From Phycisphaerales bacterium (lineage in GTDB: Bacteria > Planctomycetota > Phycisphaerae > UBA1845 > G020352895), in contig CP070685.1 in the NCBI GenBank assembly GCA_020352895.1, positions 2,281,771-2,316,268 on the forward strand: a stretch of 34,498 nt of DNA, in the 5' to 3' direction. The notes beneath the pieces were generated by a model, which was given only the letters and a program-made list of their open reading frames with translations, did not search any database and was not told the origin of the DNA. Below are positions 1-8,033 of this stretch, piece after piece; the first letter of the stretch is position 1, and each line of letters opens with the position of its first letter. A program made the position numbers and the translations under genes.

Positions 1-1
1 G

Positions 2-433
2 AACGTCCTGGTGAAGGTCTCCGACATCGAGAAGGGCGACCCGGCGGCGTTTCTATCCCGGGTGGAGTCGCTGGACCTGTTCGCGCCCCGGAGCGAGTCC
101 CGCGTGCAGATCAATCGCAACACCCGGACCATCGCCATCTCGGGCGACGTGGAGATTCTGCCCACGGTGATTTCCTACAGGGACCTGACCATCGACACGG
201 GGCGCATGCAACCGGGGCAGCCTCCTGCCGGGGAGCGGCCCGCGGGCGCCGGCCCGTCGCCCGAGCAGAGCCACTGGATTGCGCTGGATCCATTGCGACG
301 CGGCAAGACCAGGCTGGCGGATCTGGTCCAGAGTCTCGATCAACTGCAAGTGCCCGCGGAAGACCAGATCAACATCATCATCGAGCTGCACAGGCTCGGC
401 AAACTGCTGGGCAAGTTGCAGGTGGAGGAGTAG
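2..433 (+). CDS. flgI: Flagellar P-ring protein FlgI, C-terminal part (5' truncated by window)
   Basis: This is the last ~143 residues of FlgI, the periplasmic protein that forms the P-ring bushing around the flagellar rod in the peptidoglycan layer. The reading frame is open to the left edge of the window, so the gene starts outside it; the first in-window GTG (11) is probably internal. Visible family signatures are the segment around INRNTRTIAISGDVEILPTV (a beta-rich block matching the VVINERTGTIV-type region of FlgI) and the C-terminal LADLVQSLDQLQVPAEDQIN helix followed by the short terminal strand. A Pro/Gly-rich linker lies between the two, as in other FlgI proteins, though it is longer here. 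It is the first of a run of flagellar genes and is followed 31 nt later by the rod-binding gene. The family call is firm; the N-terminus and signal peptide cannot be seen. Confidence 0.9.
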   Translation, partial: NVLVKVSDIEKGDPAAFLSRVESLDLFAPRSESRVQINRNTRTIAISGDVEILPTVISYRDLTIDTGRMQPGQPPAGERPAGAGPSPEQSHWIALDPLRRGKTRLADLVQSLDQLQVPAEDQINIIIELHRLGKLLGKLQVEE

Positions 434-464
434 GCGCGCTGGCCGAAGGCGCGTGGAGCGTGAC

Positions 465-815
465 ATGAAGAGCATCGCCGACATCGCGACGAGCCTGCCC
501 GGCCCGGTGAACGTGGCCGACCGGCTCAAGCCGTCCGCTTCGCGGAGCTCGGATGATGTGCTGACGCGCAAGGCCCGCGAGTTCGTCGGTCTGACTTTCT
601 TCGCCCCGCTGCTCAAGCAGGCTTCCGATCCGGTGCTGAAAGGCAAGTATCTGCATGGAGGTCGTGGCGAGCAGGTGTTCCGCGGGCAGCTCAACGAGCT
701 GCTGGCCATGCGCATCGGCCAGTCCAGCCGCCTGGGCATCGCCGAGGCCCTGGTCAGACAACTGAACCGGGACAGCAGTGCGCAGGCGGCGGGCGGATTG
801 GACCTGGAAGCCTGA
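465..815 (+). CDS. flgJ: FlgJ-like flagellar rod-binding protein (no muramidase domain)
   Basis: A 116-residue protein matching only the N-terminal rod-binding/rod-capping half of FlgJ, which helps assemble the rod in the periplasm. The recognisable parts are KAREFVGLTFFAPLLKQA and the C-terminal stretch QLNELLAMRIGQSSRLGIAE followed by ALVRQL, equivalent to the FlgJ rod-binding block (F...ML...A......G.LGIAD.LV.QL). The glucosaminidase domain of enterobacterial FlgJ is absent, which is normal in many phyla where it is a separate gene. The frame is open further upstream to 279, but that overlaps flgI; the ATG at 465 gives a family-typical length and a clean 31-nt gap after flgI, so it was chosen. 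There is no strong Shine-Dalgarno sequence. It is probably co-transcribed with flgI and flgN. Confidence 0.8.
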   Translation: MKSIADIATSLPGPVNVADRLKPSASRSSDDVLTRKAREFVGLTFFAPLLKQASDPVLKGKYLHGGRGEQVFRGQLNELLAMRIGQSSRLGIAEALVRQLNRDSSAQAAGGLDLEA

Positions 816-820
816 CCCAT

Positions 821-1351
821 ATGAGTGCGGAGATGAATCGAGTACTCGACAAGCGGTTGAAGGAGCTGGCCACGCTGCTGACCAACATGCGCCGGCTCCA
901 CGAGCGGTTGCACGAAACCGTCCGCGGCAAGCTCGAGGCCATCCGCCGAGCCGACACGGAGGCGATCCACAGGGCGGGTCGCGAGGAGGGCCAGCTGGCC
1001 GAGAGCATCAAGGATCAGGAGGGGCTTCGTCGGTTGCTGATGGACAAGGTGGGGGGCGAGCTCGGCGTGCCCGCGGCCAAGGCCCGCAAGCTGACCATCG
1101 GTGAATTGGCCGCCTGCGTGACCGAGCCGGCCCGTTCTCAGTTGACCGTGCTGGGGGCCGACATCCGCAAGCTGGCCTCGGAGATCGCCCGCGTCAATCG
1201 CATCAACGCGCTGGTGTCTCACGAGATGCTCAAGCATTTTCGAAACGTGTACGAGACGATGACCCAGGGGGCAACGCCGCGGAACGTGTACGGCTGCACG
1301 GGACGTCCGCAGCGCGGCGCGCCCGTGGCCTTGATCGATACGACGGGTTAA
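821..1351 (+). CDS. flgN: FlgN-type flagellar export chaperone
   Basis: A 176-residue, mostly alpha-helical protein placed directly before flgK, where FlgN usually lies. FlgN is a cytoplasmic chaperone that holds the junction proteins FlgK and FlgL and delivers them to the flagellar type III export gate. The sequence shows the family pattern: a long N-terminal helix with LKELATLLTNMRRLHERLHE, a charged middle helix (RRADTEAIHRAGREEGQLAE), and a C-terminal helix around RVNRINALVSHEMLKHF, resembling the N..N..LL......L binding helix of FlgN. Primary sequence conservation in this family is low, so the call rests on helical pattern plus position. It starts 5 nt after the flgJ-like gene and stops 2 nt before flgK, so translation is probably coupled. 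A second in-frame ATG at 833 is a possible alternative start. Confidence 0.82.
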   Translation: MSAEMNRVLDKRLKELATLLTNMRRLHERLHETVRGKLEAIRRADTEAIHRAGREEGQLAESIKDQEGLRRLLMDKVGGELGVPAAKARKLTIGELAACVTEPARSQLTVLGADIRKLASEIARVNRINALVSHEMLKHFRNVYETMTQGATPRNVYGCTGRPQRGAPVALIDTTG

Positions 1352-1353
1352 AC

Positions 1354-3060
1354 ATGGGCCTTGTCAACAACGCACTGTTCATCGGTCGCAGCGCTCTGAC
1401 CGCGTACCAGAGCGCGTTGCAGGTGGTGGGCAACAACATCACCAACGCCAGCAATCCCAACTACGTGCGCCAGAATCCGGTTCTTGCCCGGGTGCAGGGG
1501 GTCGGGACGCCGATGGACTGGATGCCGGGCAACGGGGTGCAGATGGCGCAGCTCCAGCGTCACATCGACGAGGCCCTGGAGGCGCGGTTGCGCAACGCTT
1601 TCGGCGACCGCCAGTCGGCGGCCACGGAGCAGCGCGGGCTGGAACGGCTGGAAGCGATCGCCAACGAACTGTCCGACACCGATTTGTCCAGTTACCTGAA
1701 CGCGTTCTTCGGCGCGTTCTCGGCGCTGCAGAGCGATGCGACCAACTCGTCCAAGCGCACCACGGTGGTCAAGACGGCCGAGGCCCTGCTCCAGGCGATC
1801 AAGCGGCAGCGCGGCGAAGCCCTGAGTCTGCGCGACGAGGCCAACGAGCGGATGAGATTCCTGACGGAGCGGGCCGACGAGATTCTGACTCAGGTGGCCG
1901 AGCTGAACGTGCGGGTGGCCGAGGCCGAGTCCGGGGGGAAGGGCACGGCCAACGCCCTGCGCGACGAGCGCGATGCTTTGCTCCGCGAGCTGAGCGGCTA
2001 CATCACCATCACGGTGCGCGAGCAGGAGGGCGGTGCGGTCAACGTGTACATCGGCAACGAGGCCGTGGTCCAGTTCGGCACGTCGCGCGGCCTGGTGGCC
2101 ACGTCCGACTTCGAGGACGGGGTGCTGAACGTCAACGTGCGCTTCGCGGACAACAACCGGATTGTGACGCTGACCGGCGGAGAGCTGGAGGGCCTGGCTC
2201 TTACGCGTGACGTGCACGCGGACGGCCATTTGTCCAGGCTGGACGCGCTGTCCGAGGCACTCATTCGCGAAGTGAACGTGGCCCACTCGAGCGGGCGGGG
2301 GCTGGTGGGCATGGAGCAGGTGACCGGCACGTATGCGGTGACGGATCCGGCCCTGTCGCTGGCCGATACCACCAGCGGCCTGCCCTTCGCTGCGGCAAAC
2401 GGCTCATTCCAGATCATCACCACGGACGTCGACGGCAACACGCACACCACGGATGTTTTCGTCAGGATCGGCGTGGGCGGCGTGCCCGACACGACGCTGA
2501 ACGACTTGCAGGCGGCCATCGACGCCATCGCCGGCGTGAGCGCCAGCATCACTTTTGACGGCAAACTGAGCATCACGGCCGCGGACGGTTACAGCTTCAC
2601 GTTCGCCAACGACAGCTCGCGGGTGCTGGCCGCCCTGGGCATCAATACGTTCTTCACCGGCCGCCAGGCCAATGACATTGCCGTCAACGACATGGTGGTC
2701 AGCAACATCGATCTGATTGCCGCCTCGTTGGACGGTTCGGCCGGAGACGGCACCAACGCCCAGCGGATCGCCGACGTGTTCACCAGGCCGTCGTCCGCGC
2801 TGAGCAACGTGTCCATCGAGGAGTACTACAACCGGATGGTCAGCGACATGGCCGTGACCACCGCGGCGGCCATTTCCGGGACGCAGGCTTCGGAGGTCAT
2901 CGTCGATTCGCTGGTGGCCCAGCGCGAGGCCATCAGCGGCGTCAGTCTCGACGAGGAGGCCCTGCAACTGATCAAGTTCGAGCGCGCTTTTCAGGGCGCT
3001 TCGCGCTACCTGACCGTGGTGGACGCCATGATTCAGGAGGTTCTGAACCTGGCGCGCTAG
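1354..3060 (+). CDS. flgK: Flagellar hook-associated protein 1 (FlgK)
   Basis: FlgK (HAP1) forms the first ring of the junction between hook and filament and is secreted by the flagellar export apparatus. The 568-residue product has the diagnostic ends: an N-terminal D0 helix with ALTAYQSALQVVGNNITNAS followed by NPNYVRQ, and a C-terminal D0 segment with SLDEEALQLIKFERAFQGAS then RYLTVVDAMIQEVLNL. The D1 region contains the usual LNAFFGAFSALQSDATNSS block. The middle (about residues 310-440) is a beta-rich variable domain with a flagellin-IN-like element (TLNDLQAAIDAIAGVSASIT). The length is ordinary for FlgK. It starts 2 nt after flgN, consistent with a chaperone-substrate operon, and is followed 31 nt later by flgL. 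Confidence 0.96.
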   Translation: MGLVNNALFIGRSALTAYQSALQVVGNNITNASNPNYVRQNPVLARVQGVGTPMDWMPGNGVQMAQLQRHIDEALEARLRNAFGDRQSAATEQRGLERLEAIANELSDTDLSSYLNAFFGAFSALQSDATNSSKRTTVVKTAEALLQAIKRQRGEALSLRDEANERMRFLTERADEILTQVAELNVRVAEAESGGKGTANALRDERDALLRELSGYITITVREQEGGAVNVYIGNEAVVQFGTSRGLVATSDFEDGVLNVNVRFADNNRIVTLTGGELEGLALTRDVHADGHLSRLDALSEALIREVNVAHSSGRGLVGMEQVTGTYAVTDPALSLADTTSGLPFAAANGSFQIITTDVDGNTHTTDVFVRIGVGGVPDTTLNDLQAAIDAIAGVSASITFDGKLSITAADGYSFTFANDSSRVLAALGINTFFTGRQANDIAVNDMVVSNIDLIAASLDGSAGDGTNAQRIADVFTRPSSALSNVSIEEYYNRMVSDMAVTTAAAISGTQASEVIVDSLVAQREAISGVSLDEEALQLIKFERAFQGASRYLTVVDAMIQEVLNLAR

Positions 3061-3091
3061 CCGCGCTGTGGACTGGTGAACGGGATTCGTC

Positions 3092-5020
3092 ATGGCCATC
3101 GAACCACCCAACCTGGGACGAGTCAGCTTCAACCTGCGAGCCTTCTCGCTGCTGGCCTCGATGACTCAGACCAACCGTGACCTGTTCCGGACGCAGGAGC
3201 AGTTGGCCACGGGGTTACGGTTGCTCGCGCCCAGTGACGACCCGCCCGACGGAACCGCCGCCAGCCTGCTGAGCCAGGCACTCGAGCGCCAGGGGCAACT
3301 TCTGGACAACATCGGCTATGCCGACAACTTCGTCTCGGCCACCGACATGGCCATGAGCGAGATCTCCAGCTTGTTGACCGAGGCCAAGAGCCTGGCCCTG
3401 GCCAACATCGATTCGGTCGTCAGCCAGTCGGAGCGCGACTCGGCGGCGGTGGCCATCGACAGCATCATTCGCCAGCTTGTTACGGTGGGCAACCGTCAGT
3501 ACCTGGACGTGGAGATGTTCGCGGGGCGTCAGGTCCTCACCGTGCCGTTCGCCGAAGTGTACGGCGGGATCATGTACAGCGGTGACACGGGCAGCCTCGA
3601 CGTCCGCATCGACGCCCTCCAGGAGGTGGCCTTCAATCTCACCGGCGACGATCTGTACGGAGCACTATCCAGCGAGGTCACGGGCGTGGTCGACCTGAGC
3701 CCCGGGCTGACCGGCAACACGCGGCTGGCGGACATGAACGGTGCGTTGGGTCTCGGGGTTCGGCCGGGCACGGTGCGCATCACCGAATCGGCCGGCCCCA
3801 ACTCCTGGGACGTGGATCTGTCCACCGCTCACACCATCCAGGATGTCATCGACATGGTCGGCGCCGCGACCGGCGGCGTGGTCACCCTGGCCATCAACGG
3901 CAGCGCCCTGGACGTCAACGGCCCGGGCAACGTGACTGTCACCGATCTGAACAACGGCACGATGGCCCTGGATCTGGGCATCGAACAATCCGTTCCCGGC
4001 CCCGCTTATACGGGCCAGGACACCGATCCCAAACTGACGCTGACGACCACCATCGCTTCGCTGAATGGCGGGGCCGGGCTGGTGCTGGGCTCGCTGCAGA
4101 TCACCAACGGAACACTCAGCGCTACGGTCGACCTCAGCAGCGCCGTCACCATCGAGGACGTGCTTAACGCCCTGAACAGTGCCGACGTGGCCATCTGCGC
4201 TCGGATCAATGACGCCGCCGACGGCATCGACGTGGTGAACCGGCTTTCCGGCAGCGAGCTTCGCATCGGCGAGGATGGCGGCGACACGACCACGCTGCTG
4301 GGTATCCGCTCCCTGGACTCTGGCACGCCGCTGAGCGCCCTGAACGGCGGGCGTGGCGTGGACATCGCCGAGGGCAAGCCCGACCTGCGCATCGTTCATT
4401 CCAACGGCACGGAGTACCTGGTGAACCTCGACGGGGCCCGGACGCTCCAGGATGTCATCGACGCGATCAACGCCGTGACCGGTCCGGACATCACCGCGAG
4501 TCTGGCACTCAACGGCAACGGCATCCGTCTGGTGGAGGCTGTCTCCGGCGGCGGCCAGCTCGAGGTGACGCGGCCGGACCTGGACGATTCGCCGTCGTTC
4601 GCCGCGGACGACCTGGGCTTCGGCGATCAGGTAACGGTCATCGGTTCCGGCGAGATCGTCAGCGCCGACGTGAATGGGGTACAGCCTCGGGGCGTCTTCA
4701 CCGTGCTGCTGCAACTGCGTGAGGCGCTGCGGGCCGGGGACACCGCGGGGATCAGCGAGGCGGCCAACGCCCTGGACGCGGCTCTCGAACAGGTCAACAA
4801 CAGCCGAGGCCTTGTCGGCAGCACGTCTCAGGGCCTTCAGCGCCAGCTCGACCACACAGAGGAGAAGGTTCTGGAGACACGGACTCGGTTGAGTGAACTG
4901 GTGGACCTCGATTACGCCGAGGCCATCACCCAGTTCACGCAGATACAGACGGCGTATCAGGCGGCTTTGGCGACGGGCTCGCGTTTGTTGAGCCTTTCGT
5001 TTCTGGACTTCTTGAGGTAG
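3092..5020 (+). CDS. flgL: Flagellar hook-associated protein 3 (FlgL), enlarged by IN-like repeats
   Basis: FlgL (HAP3) is the second junction protein, contacting the flagellin filament. The 642-residue product is about twice the length of enterobacterial FlgL (~317). The flagellin-like N-terminal D0/D1 is clear (RDLFRTQEQLATGLRLLAPS DD, residues ~30-50; DNIGYADNFVSATDMAMSEI, ~72-91), as is the C-terminal helix LDYAEAITQFTQIQTAYQAA ending in SRLLSLSFLDFLR. The extra mass lies at about residues 205-520, where three ~95-110-residue units can be aligned. Each begins with an L-x-x-(L/M)-N-G-(G/A)-x-G segment (near 215, 324 and 417), then a VDLS-like strand, then a T(I/L)(Q/E)DV(I/L)(D/N) helix (near 248, 353 and 451), the flagellin-IN signature. 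The ATG at 3092 was chosen because the D0 helix follows it directly. The same module recurs in FliD. Confidence 0.92.
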   Translation: MAIEPPNLGRVSFNLRAFSLLASMTQTNRDLFRTQEQLATGLRLLAPSDDPPDGTAASLLSQALERQGQLLDNIGYADNFVSATDMAMSEISSLLTEAKSLALANIDSVVSQSERDSAAVAIDSIIRQLVTVGNRQYLDVEMFAGRQVLTVPFAEVYGGIMYSGDTGSLDVRIDALQEVAFNLTGDDLYGALSSEVTGVVDLSPGLTGNTRLADMNGALGLGVRPGTVRITESAGPNSWDVDLSTAHTIQDVIDMVGAATGGVVTLAINGSALDVNGPGNVTVTDLNNGTMALDLGIEQSVPGPAYTGQDTDPKLTLTTTIASLNGGAGLVLGSLQITNGTLSATVDLSSAVTIEDVLNALNSADVAICARINDAADGIDVVNRLSGSELRIGEDGGDTTTLLGIRSLDSGTPLSALNGGRGVDIAEGKPDLRIVHSNGTEYLVNLDGARTLQDVIDAINAVTGPDITASLALNGNGIRLVEAVSGGGQLEVTRPDLDDSPSFAADDLGFGDQVTVIGSGEIVSADVNGVQPRGVFTVLLQLREALRAGDTAGISEAANALDAALEQVNNSRGLVGSTSQGLQRQLDHTEEKVLETRTRLSELVDLDYAEAITQFTQIQTAYQAALATGSRLLSLSFLDFLR

Positions 5021-5236
5021 GCGCGATGCGGCACGTACCGGCGACAACCTGGAACGGCACCACGGATGTGTCGCCCGCGCATGGGGACAGGATCATGACA
5101 ATCGAGCGCGGCCCACGGAAACAACTCGGGGGTCGCGATGGGAAGCGGCCCGGCCGAATCACGGCGGTCTCGCGAGCGCGTGCGTCGGGCACGATGCAGG
5201 AGTTCTAAGGACTGAGCTTCAGGAGGAGCGGTCATT

Positions 5237-5695
5237 ATGATCATTCAGACGTCACGCTTTGGAAGTTTGGAGATTGACGGCGAGCGGTTGATCCGTTTCC
5301 CCAAAGGGATTCTGGGCTTTCCCCACAGCAAGGAATACGCTCTGATCCAGACTGGGGAACAAAGCGCCTTTTACTGGCTGCAGGCGGTGGATCGTCCGGA
5401 GCTGGCCTTTGTGGTCTGCGATCCTCGCTTGTTCATCCCGGACTATCACATTCCCATCAAGGCGGAGGACCTGGCCGAGATGGGCCTGGGCGACGTACAG
5501 GAAGCGCAAGTGTTTGTCATCGCCAACCGCGTGGGTGACCAGTTGACCGCCAACCTTCAGGGGCCGCTGGTCATCAACGTGCCCACGCGCGTCGGCTACC
5601 AACTGGTGCTGTCCGATCGGCGCTTTGGCACGCGGCATCCGTTGATGAAGCTGCCGCGGAGCGAGGAGAGGGCGGTGGTCAGCAAGACGGCGTGA
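5237..5695 (+). CDS. fliW: Flagellar assembly factor FliW (CsrA antagonist)
   Basis: FliW is a small cytoplasmic beta-barrel protein. In the well-studied Bacillus and Campylobacter systems it binds either flagellin or CsrA; when flagellin is exported, free FliW titrates CsrA and relieves repression of flagellin mRNA. The 152-residue product has the family pattern: N-terminal SRFGSLEIDGERLIRFPKGI with LGFP next, FYWLQAVDRPELAFVVCDP in the core, a central VIANRVGDQLTANLQGPLVI, and a C-terminal NVPTRVGYQLVL strand. The length is normal. The start at 5237 is fixed by a strong AGGAGGAG at 5221-5228. A 216-nt gap separates it from flgL, and csrA follows after 187 nt, so the classic fliW-csrA pair is present immediately upstream of the flagellins. 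Confidence 0.95.
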   Translation: MIIQTSRFGSLEIDGERLIRFPKGILGFPHSKEYALIQTGEQSAFYWLQAVDRPELAFVVCDPRLFIPDYHIPIKAEDLAEMGLGDVQEAQVFVIANRVGDQLTANLQGPLVINVPTRVGYQLVLSDRRFGTRHPLMKLPRSEERAVVSKTA

Positions 5696-5774
5696 CGGCT
5701 CGAGGGGAGCCATCAGCGTGGCGCCGGCCGGCCTGCGGAAGACGGTTGCCGGTACGGAAGGGGCCCGCGGACGG

Positions 5775-5780
5775 TATAAT
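5775..5780 (+). promoter_or_regulatory. Perfect TATAAT, possible -10 element upstream of csrA
   Basis: A perfect TATAAT hexamer lies about 100 nt upstream of the csrA start in the GC-rich fliW-csrA gap. The best -35-like box, TTGCCG at 5746-5751, is 23 nt away, which is too far for a normal sigma-70 spacing, and no better one is visible at 16-18 nt. It may be a promoter giving csrA transcription independent of fliW, but only the -10 half is convincing. Confidence 0.35.
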
Positions 5781-5882
5781 GTCCGCTTCGGGCTGGGCGA
5801 GACAAACAGCCGGGCGGCTTTCCGCCCGCGGGCGGGGTGAACCGTCCCGCGGCGGAGGGCAGGACCGCGGAAGGAGCCGAGG

Positions 5883-6176
5883 ATGCTGGTGCTGTCCAGA
5901 CAACGTGATGAAACCATCATGATCGGCGATGACATCGAGATCACGGTTGTGGACATACGCGGTGACAAAGTTCGCCTGGGCATCAACGCGCCCAAGTCCG
6001 TGCAGGTGCACCGTAAGGAAGTTTACCTGGCCATCAAGCGTGAGAACGAACAGGCGGCTCGGGTGCGTCCCGAAGACGTGGCAGGTGCCGATTCGGGCGT
6101 GAGACCCGCGCCGCCGCCCGCTGACCGTGGCCGCCCGAAGGACGCCGGCCGCAAGCCGGAATCGGGCGAAGCGTAA
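5883..6176 (+). CDS. csrA: Carbon storage / translational regulator CsrA with C-terminal extension
   Basis: CsrA is an RNA-binding dimer that blocks translation by binding GGA motifs over Shine-Dalgarno sites. Residues 1-60 are a textbook Csr[21 protein letters not shown], then [19 protein letters not shown] and LAIKRENE, retaining the N-terminal L-x-L-x-R and the V.VHR.E(V/I)Y segments that form the RNA-binding face. The total length of 97 residues exceeds the usual 60-75: residues ~62-97 form a Pro/Arg/Gly-rich, probably disordered tail ([20 protein letters not shown]). The start is supported by GGAAGGAG just upstream (5870-5877). It follows fliW and precedes three flagellin genes, strongly suggesting that flagellin mRNA is the local target. 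The role of the tail is unknown. Confidence 0.95.
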   Translation: MLVLSRQRDETIMIGDDIEITVVDIRGDKVRLGINAPKSVQVHRKEVYLAIKRENEQAARVRPEDVAGADSGVRPAPPPADRGRPKDAGRKPESGEA

Positions 6177-6443
6177 TCAGGACGAGGTATGTAACCGAGA
6201 CCACCATCAGGAGGTGCGACCCTGAATCCGGTTCCCCGCCGGGGAGCCACAGCCCGAAACATCCGGCGGCTCGTGTGCCGCGGGCTCCGCCCCGGCCTGA
6301 ACGACACGGGCAACCAACGGATTCGGTTGCCCAACAGGCCGACTCGGAGCGGTCAGTTTCGGACCTGCGCATGTGAAGAGGCGCAACCGGGATCCGGATG
6401 ACCGCCGGGCGCCAGAATGGGATTCAGTCAAGGAGGACGCTCA
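6177..6443 (+). promoter_or_regulatory. csrA-flagellin 1 intergenic / flagellin leader with hairpin and GGA motifs
   Basis: A 267-nt non-coding stretch. An 8-bp hairpin (6230-6237 with 6241-6248, one G-T wobble, loop GCC) lacks a T-run and so is more likely a leader structure than an intrinsic terminator. A perfect SD-like AGGAGGTG at 6209-6216 has no start codon at the right distance. GGA motifs recur at CGGGATCCGGAT (about 6389-6400) and in the real SD AAGGAGGA (6430-6437) before the ATG at 6444. CsrA recognises GGA in loops and over SD sites, so this leader is a plausible CsrA target; that is an inference from motif and gene context. Confidence 0.45.
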
Positions 6444-7880
6444 ATGTCCCGAATCAACAGCAACGTTCCCTCATTCGTCGCTCAAACCAACCTGCGGCAG
6501 GCCAACAAGTCCCTCCAGCTCAACCTGGAACGGCTGGCCACCGGACTGAAGATCAACCGCGGCAAGGATGATCCGGCGGGCCTGATCGTCTCTGAGAATC
6601 TGCGCTCAGAGATCGCCAGCATTGATCGGGCCATCGACAACACGCAGCGGGCCATCAACATCATCTCCACGACTGAAGGAGCTCTGAACGAGGTGGCCGC
6701 GCTGCTGACGGATATCCAGGGGCTGATCCTTCAGGCCGCCAACACCGGGGCCATGTCCGAGGCCGAGATCCGGGCCAATCAGGTGCAGATCGACTCGGCC
6801 ATCGAGTCGATCACCCGCATCGCCAACTCGACGACCTTCGCCGGCAGGAGGCTGCTGGACGGCTCTCTGGCCTACGTGACCAGCGGCCTGGACAAGACCA
6901 CGATCGGCGCGATGACCATCACGGGTGCCTCGTTCGGGATCCGCAACTCCATCCCGGTCCAAGCGGAAGTGACCCGGACAGCCGAGAAGGCGCAGCTTTT
7001 CTTCACCGGCGCCGCCCTGGCTTCGGCCACCACGATCGAGGTTCAGGGCAGGGACGGAGTGACTTCACTGTCGCTGCCTGCCGGAAACAGTCAGCAGGAC
7101 ATTGCCCTGGCCATCAACGCCAACACCGACGCCACCGGCGTGGAGGCGGTAATCAGCGGCAGCGTGCTGGTCCTACAAAGCTCCGCTTACGGGTCGGAGA
7201 GCTTCGTGCGTGTGGAGGTTCTTACGGGTGGAGCCTTCGGTACGTACAAGGATGTCGGCGGCACACTGAGCGCGGAATACGACGAGGGCGTGGACATCGA
7301 GGCGACGATCAACGGGGCCATGGCCGTGGGTCGCGGCCTGTCTGTCACGCTGAATACGGCGGCCCTGGACCTGAGCATCGACTTCGACGAGTCCGCGACG
7401 CTCAGCGCCACGACCAGCTTCGAGATTCTGGACGGCGGGGCGTTGTTCCAACTCGGGCCTGAGGTGATTGCCAACCAGCAGGTCAACATCGGCGTCCAGT
7501 CGGTGGCCGCCTCGCGCCTGGGCAACGGCGTGGTCGGTTACCTCTCGCAGATCACCACGGGGGAGCCGTATGCGCTGCCCGGCAGCAACAGCGCCGTGAA
7601 AAAACAGGCCGCCGACATCGTGGACGAGGCCATCCGGCAGGTGGCCGTCCTCCGCGGACGTTTGGGCGCGTTCGAGCGGAGCACGCTGGAGACCAATATC
7701 AATCAGTTGGAGATCACGCTGGAGAACCTCACGGCCAGCGAGTCGTCCATACGCGACACGGATTTTGCCGAGGAGACATCCAAGCTGACGCGGAACCAGA
7801 TTCTGGTGAACGCGTCCACCAGCGTTCTGGCTCTGGCCAACGCCCAGCCGCAACAGGTTCTGGCTCTGCTGGGCGGATAG
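6444..7880 (+). CDS. fliC: Flagellin (paralogue 1)
   Basis: A filament subunit of 478 residues, the first of three adjacent flagellin genes. The conserved N-terminal D0/D1 (RINSNVPSFVAQTNLRQANK; LERLATGLKINRGKDDPAGL; DNTQRAINIISTTEGALNEV) and C-terminal D1/D0 (LRGRLGAFERSTLETNINQL; ASESSIRDTDFAEETSKLTR; NQILVNASTSVLALANAQPQ then QVLALLGG) are complete. The central region (about 175-390) is beta-rich, with a flagellin-IN-like stretch SQQDIALAINANTDATGVEA and a DIEATINGAMAVGRGLSVTL block repeated in the other two paralogues. The frame extends upstream to 6417, but the ATG at 6444 has an ideal AAGGAGGA SD seven nt upstream and gives the standard flagellin N-terminus. It differs from paralogues 2 and 3 in having SNVPSFV where they have TNIPSLV. 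Confidence 0.96.
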   Translation: MSRINSNVPSFVAQTNLRQANKSLQLNLERLATGLKINRGKDDPAGLIVSENLRSEIASIDRAIDNTQRAINIISTTEGALNEVAALLTDIQGLILQAANTGAMSEAEIRANQVQIDSAIESITRIANSTTFAGRRLLDGSLAYVTSGLDKTTIGAMTITGASFGIRNSIPVQAEVTRTAEKAQLFFTGAALASATTIEVQGRDGVTSLSLPAGNSQQDIALAINANTDATGVEAVISGSVLVLQSSAYGSESFVRVEVLTGGAFGTYKDVGGTLSAEYDEGVDIEATINGAMAVGRGLSVTLNTAALDLSIDFDESATLSATTSFEILDGGALFQLGPEVIANQQVNIGVQSVAASRLGNGVVGYLSQITTGEPYALPGSNSAVKKQAADIVDEAIRQVAVLRGRLGAFERSTLETNINQLEITLENLTASESSIRDTDFAEETSKLTRNQILVNASTSVLALANAQPQQVLALLGG

Positions 7881-7891
7881 CTCGACCGAGA

Positions 7892-7915
7892 GCGCGGGCC
7901 GTTCTCCGGCCGCGC
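7892..7915 (+). terminator. GC-rich hairpin after flagellin 1
   Basis: Twelve nt after the flagellin 1 stop, a 9-bp stem with one bulged G (GCGCGG.CCG pairing with CGGCCGCGC) closes a 5-nt loop. There is no T-tract behind it, so it could slow polymerase or protect the 3' end rather than act as a full intrinsic terminator. It is a candidate only. Confidence 0.4.
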
Positions 7916-8003
7916 CCATGGCGGGGGGCGTGATTCTCGGTCGTCACACGCGCTGCGCTCGCTACGGTCGGCACACACGCTTCTTATGGACCAGACGGGT
8001 CAA

Positions 8004-8033
8004 GGCGGCATGCAGTGCGGCCGGAGTTTTTTT
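8004..8033 (+). terminator. Candidate Rho-independent terminator downstream of flagellin 1
   Basis: A short stem GGCGGCA / TGCGGCC (one internal G-G mismatch, loop TGCAG) is followed by GGAG and then seven consecutive T residues. The mismatch and the 4-nt gap before the T-run make it weaker than the terminators after flagellins 2 and 3, but it lies at the expected place about 125 nt after the flagellin 1 stop. Confidence 0.4.

Noticed and set aside
279-464. Upstream extension of the flgJ-like frame
   Set aside because: It would overlap flgI coding sequence in another frame; the ATG at 465 gives the normal domain start.
53-1237. 394-residue open frame on the - strand opposite flgI-flgJ-flgN
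   Set aside because: It lies across three well-supported + strand genes and has His/Gln/Leu-rich antisense-like composition.
3665-5047. 460-residue open frame on the - strand opposite flgL
   Set aside because: A shadow of flgL with no recognisable domains and no SD.
5026-5208. 60-residue open frame between flgL and fliW
   Set aside because: It follows flgL by 5 nt with a GAGG-like SD, so it is not impossible, but its composition is unremarkable and no homology or structure can be seen; it is left out as unsupported.
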